From JAYFRC01 sp034926415 (GTDB lineage Bacteria; Bacillota; Clostridia; Oscillospirales; Oscillospiraceae): 64,000 nt of DNA. The notes under the pieces were generated by a model, which ran no database searches, was not told the origin of the DNA, and saw nothing but the letters and a program-made list of their open reading frames with translations. The position numbers were made by a program, and so were the translations under genes. Below are positions 52,284 to 60,398 of this stretch, in pieces (positions within the stretch are counted from its first letter, which is position 1; every line of letters begins with the position of its first letter). The stretch spans positions 9,161 to 73,160 of the forward strand of contig JAYFRC010000043.1 in the NCBI GenBank assembly GCA_034926415.1, in the 5' to 3' direction.

Positions 52284-52997
52284 TCAATAAAGATTTTCAG
52301 CTATTTTATAGATATCAGATAGAGAAATATTTCCTTCCGCATAAATCGTATTTTCAACCCCATCGCTTGCCCAAATCATAACATAACCTTTGTGCTTTTG
52401 GAATGTACCAAGGTATGCCTTTGCACCATTGAATGTTATTTTGTCGTATGTTGTATGTTCGTTATCCATCCATGTCATTGAGCCGTTTTGGAGGATTCGG
52501 ACCTGAATATCAAGTGCTTTTGAACCGTCCTCGCTTTGATATGCATAATAAAAACTGCCGTCGCTTTCCGTTGCGGACGCCGCGTCGTTAAAAACCAGGC
52601 CTTCCGGTATATAATGCGGGCCGTAACCATCTGGAAGCGCTGTGAGCGGGTCTCCCTGAATCTCAAATCTTATTCCCATATCCCTGTTCGTCCACTCGAT
52701 TATCGTATTTACAACGGCATTGCGGACGTCGGACGACGCGAGCATCAGGCAGGAGAAAAGCGCCATCGCTATCGCGGCGACCAGGAGCGCCTTCCTTATT
52801 ATCCGCGCGGGGCGGACGCGGTGCTTGTGGGACTTCATTTTTTCAAGAAGCGCCGACAGCTTTGCGTCGAGAGCCGACATATCCGGGTACATGGTTTCAA
52901 GCTCGCTCGGGCGCGGGAGTTGCTCCATCTCGCGGCGCGCGTTTTCGCGGAGAGCAAAGTCGAGAGCGAGATCGAAAGATACGTTGTTCTCATTCAT
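52284..52997 (-). CDS. Anti-sigma-like membrane protein with DUF4367 domain
   Basis: About 237 residues: a helical cytoplasmic part (SFDLALDFALRENARREMEQ), one membrane helix (ALLVAAIAMALFSCLMLASS, about residues 73-92), and an extracytoplasmic DUF4367 domain (YIPEGLVFND ... FYYAYQSEDGSKALDIQV ... YLGTFQKHKGYVMIWA). Encoded directly after, and overlapping, an ECF sigma factor gene, it has the layout of a membrane anti-sigma factor. ATG 52997 is used; TTG 53009 in frame is too close to its ribosome site. Confidence 0.8.
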   Translation of the reverse strand: MNENNVSFDLALDFALRENARREMEQLPRPSELETMYPDMSALDAKLSALLEKMKSHKHRVRPARIIRKALLVAAIAMALFSCLMLASSDVRNAVVNTIIEWTNRDMGIRFEIQGDPLTALPDGYGPHYIPEGLVFNDAASATESDGSFYYAYQSEDGSKALDIQVRILQNGSMTWMDNEHTTYDKITFNGAKAYLGTFQKHKGYVMIWASDGVENTIYAEGNISLSDIYKIAENLY

Positions 52998-53529
52998 CGG
53001 CTTTTGCAATCCTTTCTTTAACCATAGCGCGTCCGCGCTGTATGCGCTTCCTCACAGTGACTTCCGAAATGTTGAGCATGGAGCTTATCTCAGACGTTTC
53101 AAGACCGTTTGCATGCAGCTCGAGCGGAATGCGGTAACTCTCCGGCAGATTTTTGACTATCCCGATTATGCGCTCCAGAGCGTCGGCGGATACGACGGCG
53201 CCCGCAGTATCGGCGTCCGAAGGCGTGTCGCCCGGCACGTCCTCACCGGAATATTTCTTTTCCTTATCAAGAATGTTGAGCGCGCGGGAGCGGGCGCACA
53301 GCACAAGGTAGCGCGCCGCTTTGCCGCTTTCGCCGGAGCGGAATTTATCAAAATGTTCGGCCGCGTACATAAAGACTTCCTGCGCCGCGTCCTGCGCGCT
53401 TTCTTCATTTCCGACAGTTTTGCGTGCCACATAAAATACGAGGCGTTTGTACTTTTCATAAAAAGCGACGAACTCCGACCGTTCTTCGTCGCTTTCGAGC
53501 ACGGCAAGACAAAGCTCTAACGAAAACAA
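52990..53529 (-). CDS. ECF-type RNA polymerase sigma factor
   Basis: About 179 residues with sigma region 2 (EFVAFYEKYKRLVFYVARKT, then ESAQDAAQEVFMYAAEHFDK) and region 4 (LPESYRIPLELHANGLETSE, then VTVRKRIQRGRAMVKERI). It should direct polymerase to a small set of stress or surface genes. I start at TTG 53529, seven bases after GGGGG. A longer GTG start at 53577 is unlikely since TATAGT, a probable promoter -10, lies right after it. The end overlaps the anti-sigma-like gene by eight bases. Its targets may include the secreted proteins just downstream. Confidence 0.85.
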   Translation of the reverse strand: MFSLELCLAVLESDEERSEFVAFYEKYKRLVFYVARKTVGNEESAQDAAQEVFMYAAEHFDKFRSGESGKAARYLVLCARSRALNILDKEKKYSGEDVPGDTPSDADTAGAVVSADALERIIGIVKNLPESYRIPLELHANGLETSEISSMLNISEVTVRKRIQRGRAMVKERIAKADE

Positions 53530-53708
53530 GCTGCTGCCCCCAATCCAAAACAGTATGGTATTACTATACTTTAGCACATCCGAAAGAATTTTGGGAGCTT
53601 ATTTTCGTGTCCATATAATATAACGGCGCGCGGGGAATTTTGTGACGGAAATCTTAAAACATTTTTATTTGACGGAGAACAAAGCGGCGCCCGATGAAGA
53701 AGGGGCGC

Positions 53709-53740
53709 AAAAAAGAGCGCGTTTTTAACGCGCTCTTTTT
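53709..53740. terminator. Terminator after gapA
   Basis: AAAAAGAGCGCG and CGCGCTCTTTTT with a TTTTTAA loop. Confidence 0.85.
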
Positions 53741-53760
53741 ATAGGCAGTATTGAAAAATT

Positions 53761-54774
53761 TTACTTGTGGTCGACGGAGTACATATACTGGATGAGGTCG
53801 ACGACCTTGTTGGAATAGCCAGCCTCGTTGTCGTACCATGCCACGAGCTTCACGAACTTGTCGGTCAGGGCGATGCCGGCCTTCGCGTCGAACACGGAGG
53901 TGCAGGTCTCGCCGGTGAAATCGGAGGAGACGACGGACTCGTCCGTGTAGCCGAGGATACCCTTGAGTTCACCCTCGGAAGCCTTCTTCATCGCCGCGCA
54001 GATCTCGTCGTAGGAAGCGGGCTTTTTGAGCTGGACGGTCAGATCGACGACGGATACGTCGAGCGTGGGAACGCGGAGCGACATGCCGGTCAGCTTGCCG
54101 TTGAGCTCGGGGATGACCTTGCCCACGGCCTTGGCGGCGCCGGTGGAGGAGGGAATAATGTTGCCGTTGCTGGCTCTGCCGCCGCGCCAGTCCTTCTTGG
54201 ACGGGCCGTCGACTGTTTTCTGCGTGGCGGTTACGGCGTGGACGGTGGTCATGAGGCCCATCTCAACGCCGAACGCGTCGTTGACGACTTTGGTAAGCGG
54301 AGCGAGGCAGTTGGTGGTGCAGGAAGCGTTGGAGACAAAGGTCATCGAGGGATCGTAAGTCTTGTTGTTGACACCCATGACGAACATCGGGGTGTCGTCC
54401 TTGGACGGAGCGGACATGACGACTTTCTTCGCGCCTGCGTCGATGTGCGCCTGACTCTTCTCCTTGGTCAGGTTGATGCCGGTGGCTTCAACGATGTACT
54501 CGGCGCCGATTTTGCCCCAGGGAATGTTCTTTGCATCCATTTCGTTAAAGACCTTTATCTCGTGGCCGTTGACGACGATAGCATCGGCCTTGGCCTCGAT
54601 AGTGCCTTTGAAACGGCCGTGAACAGAGTCATATTTCAGCATATAAGCCATATAGTCGGGGGTTATGAACGGGTCGTTGACACCGACAAACTCGACGCCG
54701 GAGCGATCGATACCCGCGCGCAGGACGAGGCGGCCTATGCGGCCAAAGCCATTGATGCCGATTTTGATACTCAT
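53761..54774 (-). CDS. gapA: Glyceraldehyde-3-phosphate dehydrogenase
   Basis: A 337-residue glycolytic enzyme. It opens with the NAD-binding INGFGRIGRLVLRA, has the catalytic cysteine in SNASCTTN (Cys152), and ends WYDNEAGYSNKVVDLI. The specificity segment (VNDPF) suggests NAD use. Codon bias is high. AAGGAGGAACTGC precedes the ATG. Single-gene unit with its own promoter and terminator. Confidence 0.97.
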   Translation of the reverse strand: MSIKIGINGFGRIGRLVLRAGIDRSGVEFVGVNDPFITPDYMAYMLKYDSVHGRFKGTIEAKADAIVVNGHEIKVFNEMDAKNIPWGKIGAEYIVEATGINLTKEKSQAHIDAGAKKVVMSAPSKDDTPMFVMGVNNKTYDPSMTFVSNASCTTNCLAPLTKVVNDAFGVEMGLMTTVHAVTATQKTVDGPSKKDWRGGRASNGNIIPSSTGAAKAVGKVIPELNGKLTGMSLRVPTLDVSVVDLTVQLKKPASYDEICAAMKKASEGELKGILGYTDESVVSSDFTGETCTSVFDAKAGIALTDKFVKLVAWYDNEAGYSNKVVDLIQYMYSVDHK

Positions 54775-54860
54775 TGCAGTTCCTCCTTGAAATTTATTGG
54801 AGTTTAGGATTTTACCATGATGAATTTTACCATAATATTATAACTCATGCGGGAGAAAAA

Positions 54861-54889
54861 GGTATAGCTTATTTATACAAATTATACAA
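54861..54889 (-). promoter_or_regulatory. Promoter of gapA
   Basis: Minus strand: TTGTAT (54884-54889), 17-base spacer, TATACC (54861-54866). A second possible -10, TATAAT, lies nearer the gene at about 54838. Confidence 0.6.
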
Positions 54890-54926
54890 ATCACGCATAT
54901 TTATTTTGACCATGCCCTTGCTGCCG

Positions 54927-54954
54927 TTGCTTTTTTGCGCTTTTCTGCTATGAT
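54927..54954 (+). promoter_or_regulatory. Promoter upstream of the kinase-EFR1 pair
   Basis: TTGCTT (54927-54932), 16-base spacer, TATGAT (54949-54954). Transcription should start near 54961. Confidence 0.6.
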
Positions 54955-54974
54955 TGTGTATATGACTGCAAGAT

Positions 54975-55008
54975 CCGCCTCGGTTCTTTCGAAACGAGGC
55001 GGGTTTTA
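54975..55008 (+). terminator. Leader terminator (possible attenuator)
   Basis: CCGCCTCG and CGAGGCGG (8 bp, 12-base loop containing TTCTTTCGAAA) followed by GTTTTACC. It begins only about 15 bases after the expected transcription start and lies ahead of the kinase gene, so most transcripts could stop here. Confidence 0.6.
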
Positions 55009-55082
55009 CCAGTGTCCGGACCGTATACGAAAGCGGGTGCCGGTTCATATTATTTCAATATAGGGAAAGGAGGCGGAGCATC

Positions 55083-55874
55083 GTGGACGGAAAGGAAAGC
55101 ATTGATCTTGAAAGATTGATAAGCGAGCTGCTTTCCGGAGTGGCGGAGCAGCTCAGAGAACCGCTCAGCACGGTTTTCGAGTGCATAGGCGTAGGCACGG
55201 CCACGAATGGCGCCGTTCCTCCTCTGGCGCGGAAAAGCTATTACAGACTGCTCCGCATCATAGGAAACATGAGCGCAGCGGAAAAGCTCTCGGATCCAAG
55301 CAGATTCCCGTGCGCGGACGTCGATCTCGCCGAGCTCTGCGGAGAATTGTGCGAGTCTCTCGCTCCGGCGCTTGAAGTCGACCGCGGCGTGGCGCTTGAA
55401 TTTTTGTGCGCGAAGGAACGACTCATCCTCGCCTGCGAGCGGACGATGATGGAGCGGCTGCTTTTGAACCTGTTTTCAAACTCCGCAAAATTCACTCCGC
55501 GAGGCGGACGGATAACAATCGAGCTGAAAGACGAAAAGCCGAACGCGATACTCAGCGTGACTGACACGGGCTGCGGCATCCCGCCGGAGCGGCTCGAGCG
55601 GCTGTTTTCGCATTATGCGCAGACCGGGGAAGAAGCCCGGCCGCACGAAGGGCTCGGCCTCGGGCTTCCCATATGCAGGCGCATTGCCGAGGGGCACGGC
55701 GGCCGTATATTCGTCGAGTCCGGAGCGGGCGGGACAAAGGTCACCGTCGCTATACCCAATAAGAGAAGCGGAGTTCACAATGTCGAGGAACCCGCGTTCG
55801 ACTACGCCGGAGGCTACAACCACGTGCTTATGGAAATGTCCGACGTATTGGGGCCTGAGAATTATGAAATATGA
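55083..55874 (+). CDS. Soluble histidine-kinase-like protein lacking the phospho-acceptor histidine
   Basis: A 263-residue protein with no membrane segment. The C-terminal HATPase domain is complete: N box LLNLFSNSAKFTPRGG (near 127), G1 DTGCGIP and G2 GLGLGLP. The dimerisation helix reads SGVAEQLREPLS where kinases have SHELRTPL, so the acceptor His is Glu22. It may be a non-phosphorylating sensor ATPase or pseudo-kinase. GTG start with AAAGGAGGCGGAG. It overlaps the EFR1 ferredoxin gene by 11 bases. No response regulator gene is adjacent. Confidence 0.8.
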   Translation: MDGKESIDLERLISELLSGVAEQLREPLSTVFECIGVGTATNGAVPPLARKSYYRLLRIIGNMSAAEKLSDPSRFPCADVDLAELCGELCESLAPALEVDRGVALEFLCAKERLILACERTMMERLLLNLFSNSAKFTPRGGRITIELKDEKPNAILSVTDTGCGIPPERLERLFSHYAQTGEEARPHEGLGLGLPICRRIAEGHGGRIFVESGAGGTKVTVAIPNKRSGVHNVEEPAFDYAGGYNHVLMEMSDVLGPENYEI

Positions 55875-56685
55875 TATAAAACGAGTTACCGCAGTTTATT
55901 TCAGCGGTACCGGAACGACCGAAAAGGTCGCGACCGCAGCGGCGGCGCGTATGGCCGAAACGCTTGGCGCGTCCTGCGCATCGTTCAATTTCACCCCTCC
56001 CGCCGCCAGAGATGCGGAACTGTCCTTCGGCGAAGGCGACGCGGTGGTTTTCGGTGTTCCGGTCTATGCCGGACGCGTGCCGAACGTGCTGCTGCCGTAC
56101 CTTACGAAAAAGGTTGTCGGCGGCGGAGCGGCGGCCGTGCCGCTGGTGCTATACGGCAACAGGAATTTCGACGACGCGCTCATCGAGCTTCGCGGTATTC
56201 TTGAAGATGACGGGTTTCATACCATTGCCGCCGGAGCGTTTATAGGCGAGCACTCGTTTTCCTGCATCCTCGGTGCGCACCGTCCCGATGGAGGGGACAT
56301 GGCCGCCGTGGAAAAGCTCGCGGCTATGGCCTGCGAAAGGCTTGTATCCGGAAATGCGCAAAGCCCGGTCGATGTCAGGGGCTGCACTCCGCTTCGCCCG
56401 TATTATACTCCAAGGGACAGAGCGGGAAACCCCGTGAACATATTGAAAGTAAAGCCAAGGACCTCCGACAAATGCACGAACTGCGGGCTTTGCGCCAGCC
56501 TGTGCCCGATGGGCTCGATAGACGCGCTCGACCCGTCGAACGTGAGCGGGATATGCATAAAGTGCGGCGCGTGCGTCAAGAAATGCCCCGTCGGGGCGAA
56601 GTATTACGACGACGAAAAATACATATACCATATGCGCGAGCTCGAGGCCGGCTACGTAAGGCGCGCCGAGCCGGAGCTGTTCTGA
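55864..56685 (+). CDS. EFR1-type flavodoxin/ferredoxin fusion
   Basis: A 273-residue protein. The N-terminal flavodoxin-like domain starts VTAVYFSGTGTTEKVA with the FMN-phosphate loop SGTGTT and continues GVPVYAGRVP. The C-terminus has two [4Fe-4S] motifs, CTNCGLCASLCP (near 204) and CIKCGACVKKCP (near 230). This is the EFR1 family, presumed to pass electrons between FMN and low-potential acceptors in anaerobes. ATG 55864 lies inside the kinase-like gene, so the two are translationally linked; the kinase-like protein may sense or control the redox protein. Confidence 0.88.
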   Translation: MKYDIKRVTAVYFSGTGTTEKVATAAAARMAETLGASCASFNFTPPAARDAELSFGEGDAVVFGVPVYAGRVPNVLLPYLTKKVVGGGAAAVPLVLYGNRNFDDALIELRGILEDDGFHTIAAGAFIGEHSFSCILGAHRPDGGDMAAVEKLAAMACERLVSGNAQSPVDVRGCTPLRPYYTPRDRAGNPVNILKVKPRTSDKCTNCGLCASLCPMGSIDALDPSNVSGICIKCGACVKKCPVGAKYYDDEKYIYHMRELEAGYVRRAEPELF

Positions 56686-56702
56686 ACACTTCATAAGCTA
56701 AA

Positions 56703-56740
56703 AAACGGCGCCGCTGTGAAAATGCACAGCGGCGCCGTTT
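56703..56740. terminator. Bidirectional terminator
   Basis: AAACGGCGCCGCTGTG and its complement (16 bp) between the convergent EFR1 and kinase-like genes. Confidence 0.88.
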
Positions 56741-56752
56741 AAGTATTTGCTT

Positions 56753-57364
56753 CTATTTTTTGAACGCTTCCTCTACGGCTGCGAGTATGACCCTGGCGCT
56801 TCCGTCAACGCCGAATATCGAGCTGTCAAGCATCATGTTGTAGTTTTCGCAGGCACCCCAGGTGCGGTCGGTGTAGCGGCGGCAGTGGGCAGCGCGGTTC
56901 TTATTGATGCGCTTTATCTCGGCTACGGCCTGGTCTGCGCTCACGCCATAGTCCTCGGTCACGCGCTTTATCGCTGGAGCCATGTCGGAGCGGATGAACA
57001 CGTGGAAGGTTTCAGCTCTGTCGCGGAGGACATAGTCGCCGCAGCGTCCAACGATGACGCAGGACCCCTTTTCCGCGATGTCCTGAATAACCTTGCACTG
57101 GGCGATAAAGAGAGTGTCCGCCGGTGGAAGAGTGTCCTTTGAGTAGGAAAAGCCCTGAGCTGCGAGATTTGAAAGAAATCCGAAAGCCGCGCGCTGCTCG
57201 TTGGCTTTGATGAACTCGGGCGAATAGCCGCATTCCTTCGCTGCGAGGTCTATAAGTTCCTTATCGTAAAAAGGTATGCCGAGCTTCTCGGCGACCGCCT
57301 TGCCGATAAGCCGTCCTCCGCTTCCGTATTGGCGTCCTATAGTTATAACAATGTCGCTTTTCAT
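56753..57364 (-). CDS. Cytidylate-kinase-like protein
   Basis: A 203-residue member of the cytidylate-kinase-like family (not the housekeeping Cmk). It starts DIVITIGRQYGSGGRLIGKA with the P-loop GRQYGSGG at residues 9-16 and continues IPFYDKELIDLAAKECG and VIVGRCGDYVL. The substrate is unknown. ATG 57364 follows AGGAGGCGCTCC; 14 further codons upstream are open. Upstream TGA-TATACT near 57435 on the minus strand is a plausible extended -10. Confidence 0.85.
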   Translation of the reverse strand: MKSDIVITIGRQYGSGGRLIGKAVAEKLGIPFYDKELIDLAAKECGYSPEFIKANEQRAAFGFLSNLAAQGFSYSKDTLPPADTLFIAQCKVIQDIAEKGSCVIVGRCGDYVLRDRAETFHVFIRSDMAPAIKRVTEDYGVSADQAVAEIKRINKNRAAHCRRYTDRTWGACENYNMMLDSSIFGVDGSARVILAAVEEAFKK

Positions 57365-57487
57365 GGAGCGCCTCCTTGCTTTTTCATCGTGCGGCAAAAA
57401 ATCCACTTTAGGTTTGATTCGGTTTAATTAAGTATATCATAAAAACGTGAAGTATGGTACAATTTTCTGGCGAGGGAGGCGGAGCCG

Positions 57488-58570
57488 ATGGAAAATAAAA
57501 AGGTGCTTGTCGGAATGAGCGGCGGAGTGGACAGCTCCGTTTGCGCCATGCTGCTGCGAGACGCGGGTTTCGATGTGGCGGGAGCCACGCTCCATCTTTT
57601 CGACAACGAAGACATAGGGCTGCCGGCGGGCCGCACCTGCTGTTCCCTTGAGGACGTGGAGGACGCGCGCCAGGTGGCCGCCAAGATAGGCGTACCGTTT
57701 TCGGTTTACAATTTCAAGGAGGATTTCAGCCGCTGCGTGATAGACCGCTTCGCGGCTGAGTACGGCTCCGGGCGCACGCCCAATCCCTGCATCGACTGCA
57801 ACAGAACGATCAAGTTCGCGAAGCTTCTGGAGCGTGCGGATATGCTCGGTTTCGGACATATAGCGACCGGTCATTACGCTCGCGTCGCCTTCGACGAAAA
57901 GCGAGGACGGTACGTACTGAAAAAGGGAAAGGACAAGCGCAAGGACCAGAGCTATGTGCTCTATCCGCTGACCCAGGAGCAGCTCTCGCGGCTTTTTCTT
58001 CCGCTAGGAGAATATGAAAAAAGCGAGGTGCGCGCCATGGCCGCGGCGCGCGGCCTGATAAATTCCGGAAAGCCGGACAGCCAGGATATATGCTTCGTCC
58101 CGGACGGGGACTATGCGTCTTTTCTTAAAAAGCGCGGCGTGGCTATGGAGCCGGGCGATTTCGTGGACGAAAAAGGCCGAGTGCTCGGCCGCCACAGGGG
58201 ACTTGCCGCCTATACTGCGGGGCAGAGAAAAGGCCTCGGCGTCGGGGGAAGCGATTTCCCGCTCTACGTTCTGCGAAAAGATGAGGAAAGAAACGCCGTC
58301 GTCCTCGGCCCTGAGGAGGCGCTTTATTCCTCGGAGCTTGTCGCCGAGGAGGTCAACTGGGTCTCCGCGGCGGAACCGTCGTCGCCGCTCCGCGTGACGG
58401 CGAAAACGCGGTACAGCCAGAGCGAGGCTCAGGCAACGGTGTATCCTCTCGGCGGGGGCCGCGTCCGCGTCGTGTTCGACAAACCGCAGAGAGCGCTTAC
58501 AAGAGGGCAGAGCGCCGTGCTCTACGACGGCGACGAGCTTGTCGCGGGCGGAGTTATAGCGGAGATATGA
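57488..58570 (+). CDS. mnmA: tRNA-specific 2-thiouridylase
   Basis: A 360-residue enzyme that puts sulfur on the wobble uridine of tRNA-Lys, -Glu and -Gln. PP-loop SGGVDSS (10-16), first catalytic cysteine in NPCIDCN (near 100), second in DSQDICFV (near 202), and the C-terminal beta barrel. GGGAGGCGGAGCC precedes the ATG, with TGG-TACAAT (57455-57463) as a likely extended -10. It complements MnmE at 36-37 kb in wobble-uridine modification. Confidence 0.96.
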   Translation: MENKKVLVGMSGGVDSSVCAMLLRDAGFDVAGATLHLFDNEDIGLPAGRTCCSLEDVEDARQVAAKIGVPFSVYNFKEDFSRCVIDRFAAEYGSGRTPNPCIDCNRTIKFAKLLERADMLGFGHIATGHYARVAFDEKRGRYVLKKGKDKRKDQSYVLYPLTQEQLSRLFLPLGEYEKSEVRAMAAARGLINSGKPDSQDICFVPDGDYASFLKKRGVAMEPGDFVDEKGRVLGRHRGLAAYTAGQRKGLGVGGSDFPLYVLRKDEERNAVVLGPEEALYSSELVAEEVNWVSAAEPSSPLRVTAKTRYSQSEAQATVYPLGGGRVRVVFDKPQRALTRGQSAVLYDGDELVAGGVIAEI

Positions 58571-58623
58571 GCCGCGCCCGTTTGCTCCACAAGCAGGGGC
58601 GTTTTCAGCAAATAAAAAGAAAA

Positions 58624-58660
58624 CGTCCCGGCGGGTGACGAAGCCGCCGGGACATTTTCT
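58624..58660 (+). terminator. Terminator after mnmA
   Basis: GTCCCGGCGG and CCGCCGGGAC (10 bp) followed by ATTTTCTTGTTTT. Confidence 0.8.
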
Positions 58661-59051
58661 TGTTTTGGGGAAAAGAGAGAGAAATTTAGAAACTGTACAA
58701 GAAAACTTGCACAAGTTCCAACGAAAAGAGAAGAAGTCAAAGAGCCTGTTTCTCTTGGCCTCGGATATAAAATACCAAAGAAAACTAAAACGGAGCTGAA
58801 AAACTCTTAAAATTTTTGAAAAATTTATCAGGTACAAATCCGGCGTCTGCTGTCGGAGCGTATCAAATGCCGGATTTGCCCGCGAAGCGGCAACAAAGGA
58901 TGGCTGGTTGAAAAACTTACGGGGCTTTCCATTTGTTTTTGGACATGGTATGCTTGAAACCGAAATATCTGCATATATGGGAGAAGAAAAAAGCGGCATC
59001 GTGGCCCGGGCGATTTTATTTGTCCGGCGGTAAAAGACGGGAGAGATGTTC
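58661..59051. other. Gene-free stretch upstream of the PPOX-fold gene
   Basis: No credible gene. The perfect palindrome AACTTG-CA-CAAGTT (58704-58717) could be an operator, but no promoter is clear near it. GGGAGAG at 59039-59045 is the ribosome site of the next gene. Confidence 0.35.
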
Positions 59052-59552
59052 ATGTTCAGGGAAATGCGCAGAATAAATCAGAAGCTGACGGATACGGAGT
59101 GCGCGGAAATACTCGCGCGCGGAACTTCGGGGGTGCTCGCCGTTTCGGGCGACGACGGCTACCCCTACGCAGTGCCGCTGAGCTATGTCTTCGCAGACGG
59201 GAAGATATATTTTCACTGTGCGAAGACAGGGCACAAGCTGGACGCGCTGCAGCGGAGCGACAAGGTGTCGTTCTGCGTCGTGGACAGCGACGAGGTAGTG
59301 CCGGAGAAATATACTACATATTTTCGGAGCGTCATCGTCTTTGGCCGCGTCCGCGCTATTGCCGACGAAGCGGGAAAACGCGCCGCGCTGGATACGCTTG
59401 CCGAAAAGTATTCTCCGTTTGAAAAGGGCCGCGAGGCCGAAGTGGAAGGCGCGCTGCCGCGCGTGTGCACGCTCGTGCTCGAGCCCGAGCACATTACGGG
59501 GAAAGAGGCCGTGGAGCTTAAGAGAAAGAAAAGGCCATTTGGAGAGACCTGA
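59052..59552 (+). CDS. Pyridoxamine 5'-phosphate oxidase-fold flavoprotein (NimA-like)
   Basis: A 166-residue split-barrel protein: LARGTSGVLAVSGDDGYPYA, then VPLSYVFADGKIYFHCAKTG and HKLDALQRSDKVSFCVV, the usual run of the PPOX/nitroimidazole-resistance (NimA-like) group. These bind FMN, heme or F420-like cofactors; in gut anaerobes many are annotated as Nim-like without proof of resistance. ATG 59052 is favoured because the ATG at 59046 abuts the ribosome site. Confidence 0.85.
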   Translation: MFREMRRINQKLTDTECAEILARGTSGVLAVSGDDGYPYAVPLSYVFADGKIYFHCAKTGHKLDALQRSDKVSFCVVDSDEVVPEKYTTYFRSVIVFGRVRAIADEAGKRAALDTLAEKYSPFEKGREAEVEGALPRVCTLVLEPEHITGKEAVELKRKKRPFGET

Positions 59553-59602
59553 ATAGCGGCGTCGGAGTTAAATATAAACAAAACGCGTCTGATTATGAAG
59601 GA

Positions 59603-59648
59603 CAAAAGGGCCGGCCCCGGTGCGGAACATTCCGCGCGGGGGCCGGCC
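59603..59648 (-). terminator. Terminator after the 59686 gene
   Basis: GGGCCGGCCCC and GGGGCCGGCCC arms with an inner TGCGGAA/TTCCGCG stem; the minus strand ends TTTTGTCC. Confidence 0.85.
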
Positions 59649-59685
59649 CATGATTTAATATTGATTTTATCGCATCGCGCGGGTA

Positions 59686-60204
59686 TCACAGCGCGAGCTT
59701 GTTCCACTCGTCGGAAGCTATTGGTTTTCCGTAGGCAAAATGCGATATGGAGCCGCAGAGAGCGGAGCAGGTTTCGGCGTTGTCAATTCCAAGAGCAAGG
59801 AATTTCGGTACGCTCTCGGAGGAGCGGTATTCCATAACGAGAACGCGTCCTGCGTTGTCGACGGAGGCGGAAACCCGATGAGATTCCGCGTATGCCGCGA
59901 ATTCCTCCGCGTTCATCTCCGAGGCGGAAACAATGCGCTTTGCAGGGAGCTTTATGGAATCCTCACCATGGGAAAACTCGACTCCGCCGCGCTTGGAGGA
60001 AAGCGAAATCTCGCCGCCGTCAGCAAACGGGAACCCGTATATGTTTAGCCCCTGTCCTTCGGTCTCGAACGCGGCGATGGCGGCTTCTTTCTTTGCCTTG
60101 CGTTTGGCGTCAAAGGTATTGTATATAAACCCGGAAATGAGGGGCACTGCGAGCAGAAGAATGATGGCGAAGACGAATTTGGGTACAATATTCACTGTAT
60201 ACAT
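59686..60204 (-). CDS. Single-pass membrane protein of unknown function
   Basis: A 172-residue protein with one N-terminal membrane helix (FVFAIILLLAVPLISGFIYN), a short basic linker and a ~130-residue extracytoplasmic domain (GLNIYGFPFADGGEISLSSK, VLVMEYRSSESVPKFLALG). No family recognised. GGAAAGGGTTTGG lies before the ATG. Monocistronic, with a strong terminator downstream. Confidence 0.6.
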   Translation of the reverse strand: MYTVNIVPKFVFAIILLLAVPLISGFIYNTFDAKRKAKKEAAIAAFETEGQGLNIYGFPFADGGEISLSSKRGGVEFSHGEDSIKLPAKRIVSASEMNAEEFAAYAESHRVSASVDNAGRVLVMEYRSSESVPKFLALGIDNAETCSALCGSISHFAYGKPIASDEWNKLAL

Positions 60205-60398
60205 TAAAATTCCAAACCCTTTCCAGTAATATGGAGATAAGTATACATGTTTTGGCCCAAATTGTAAAGCTTATGGTTTTACCATAAAATATTTATAGAC
60301 TTTTACATTGGGAATGTGTTATAACTGTGCCGTGAAGATGCAAATTCGCAACATTATTCCCCGGTAATAAATAGAAAAGGTATAAGGAGTGACCGCAG
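60205..60398 (+). promoter_or_regulatory. Intergenic region with promoter for the NERD-like gene
   Basis: TGT-TATAAC at about 60318-60326 is an extended -10; the -35 is poor. AAGGAGTG lies 60380-60390, before the ATG at 60399. Confidence 0.45.
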
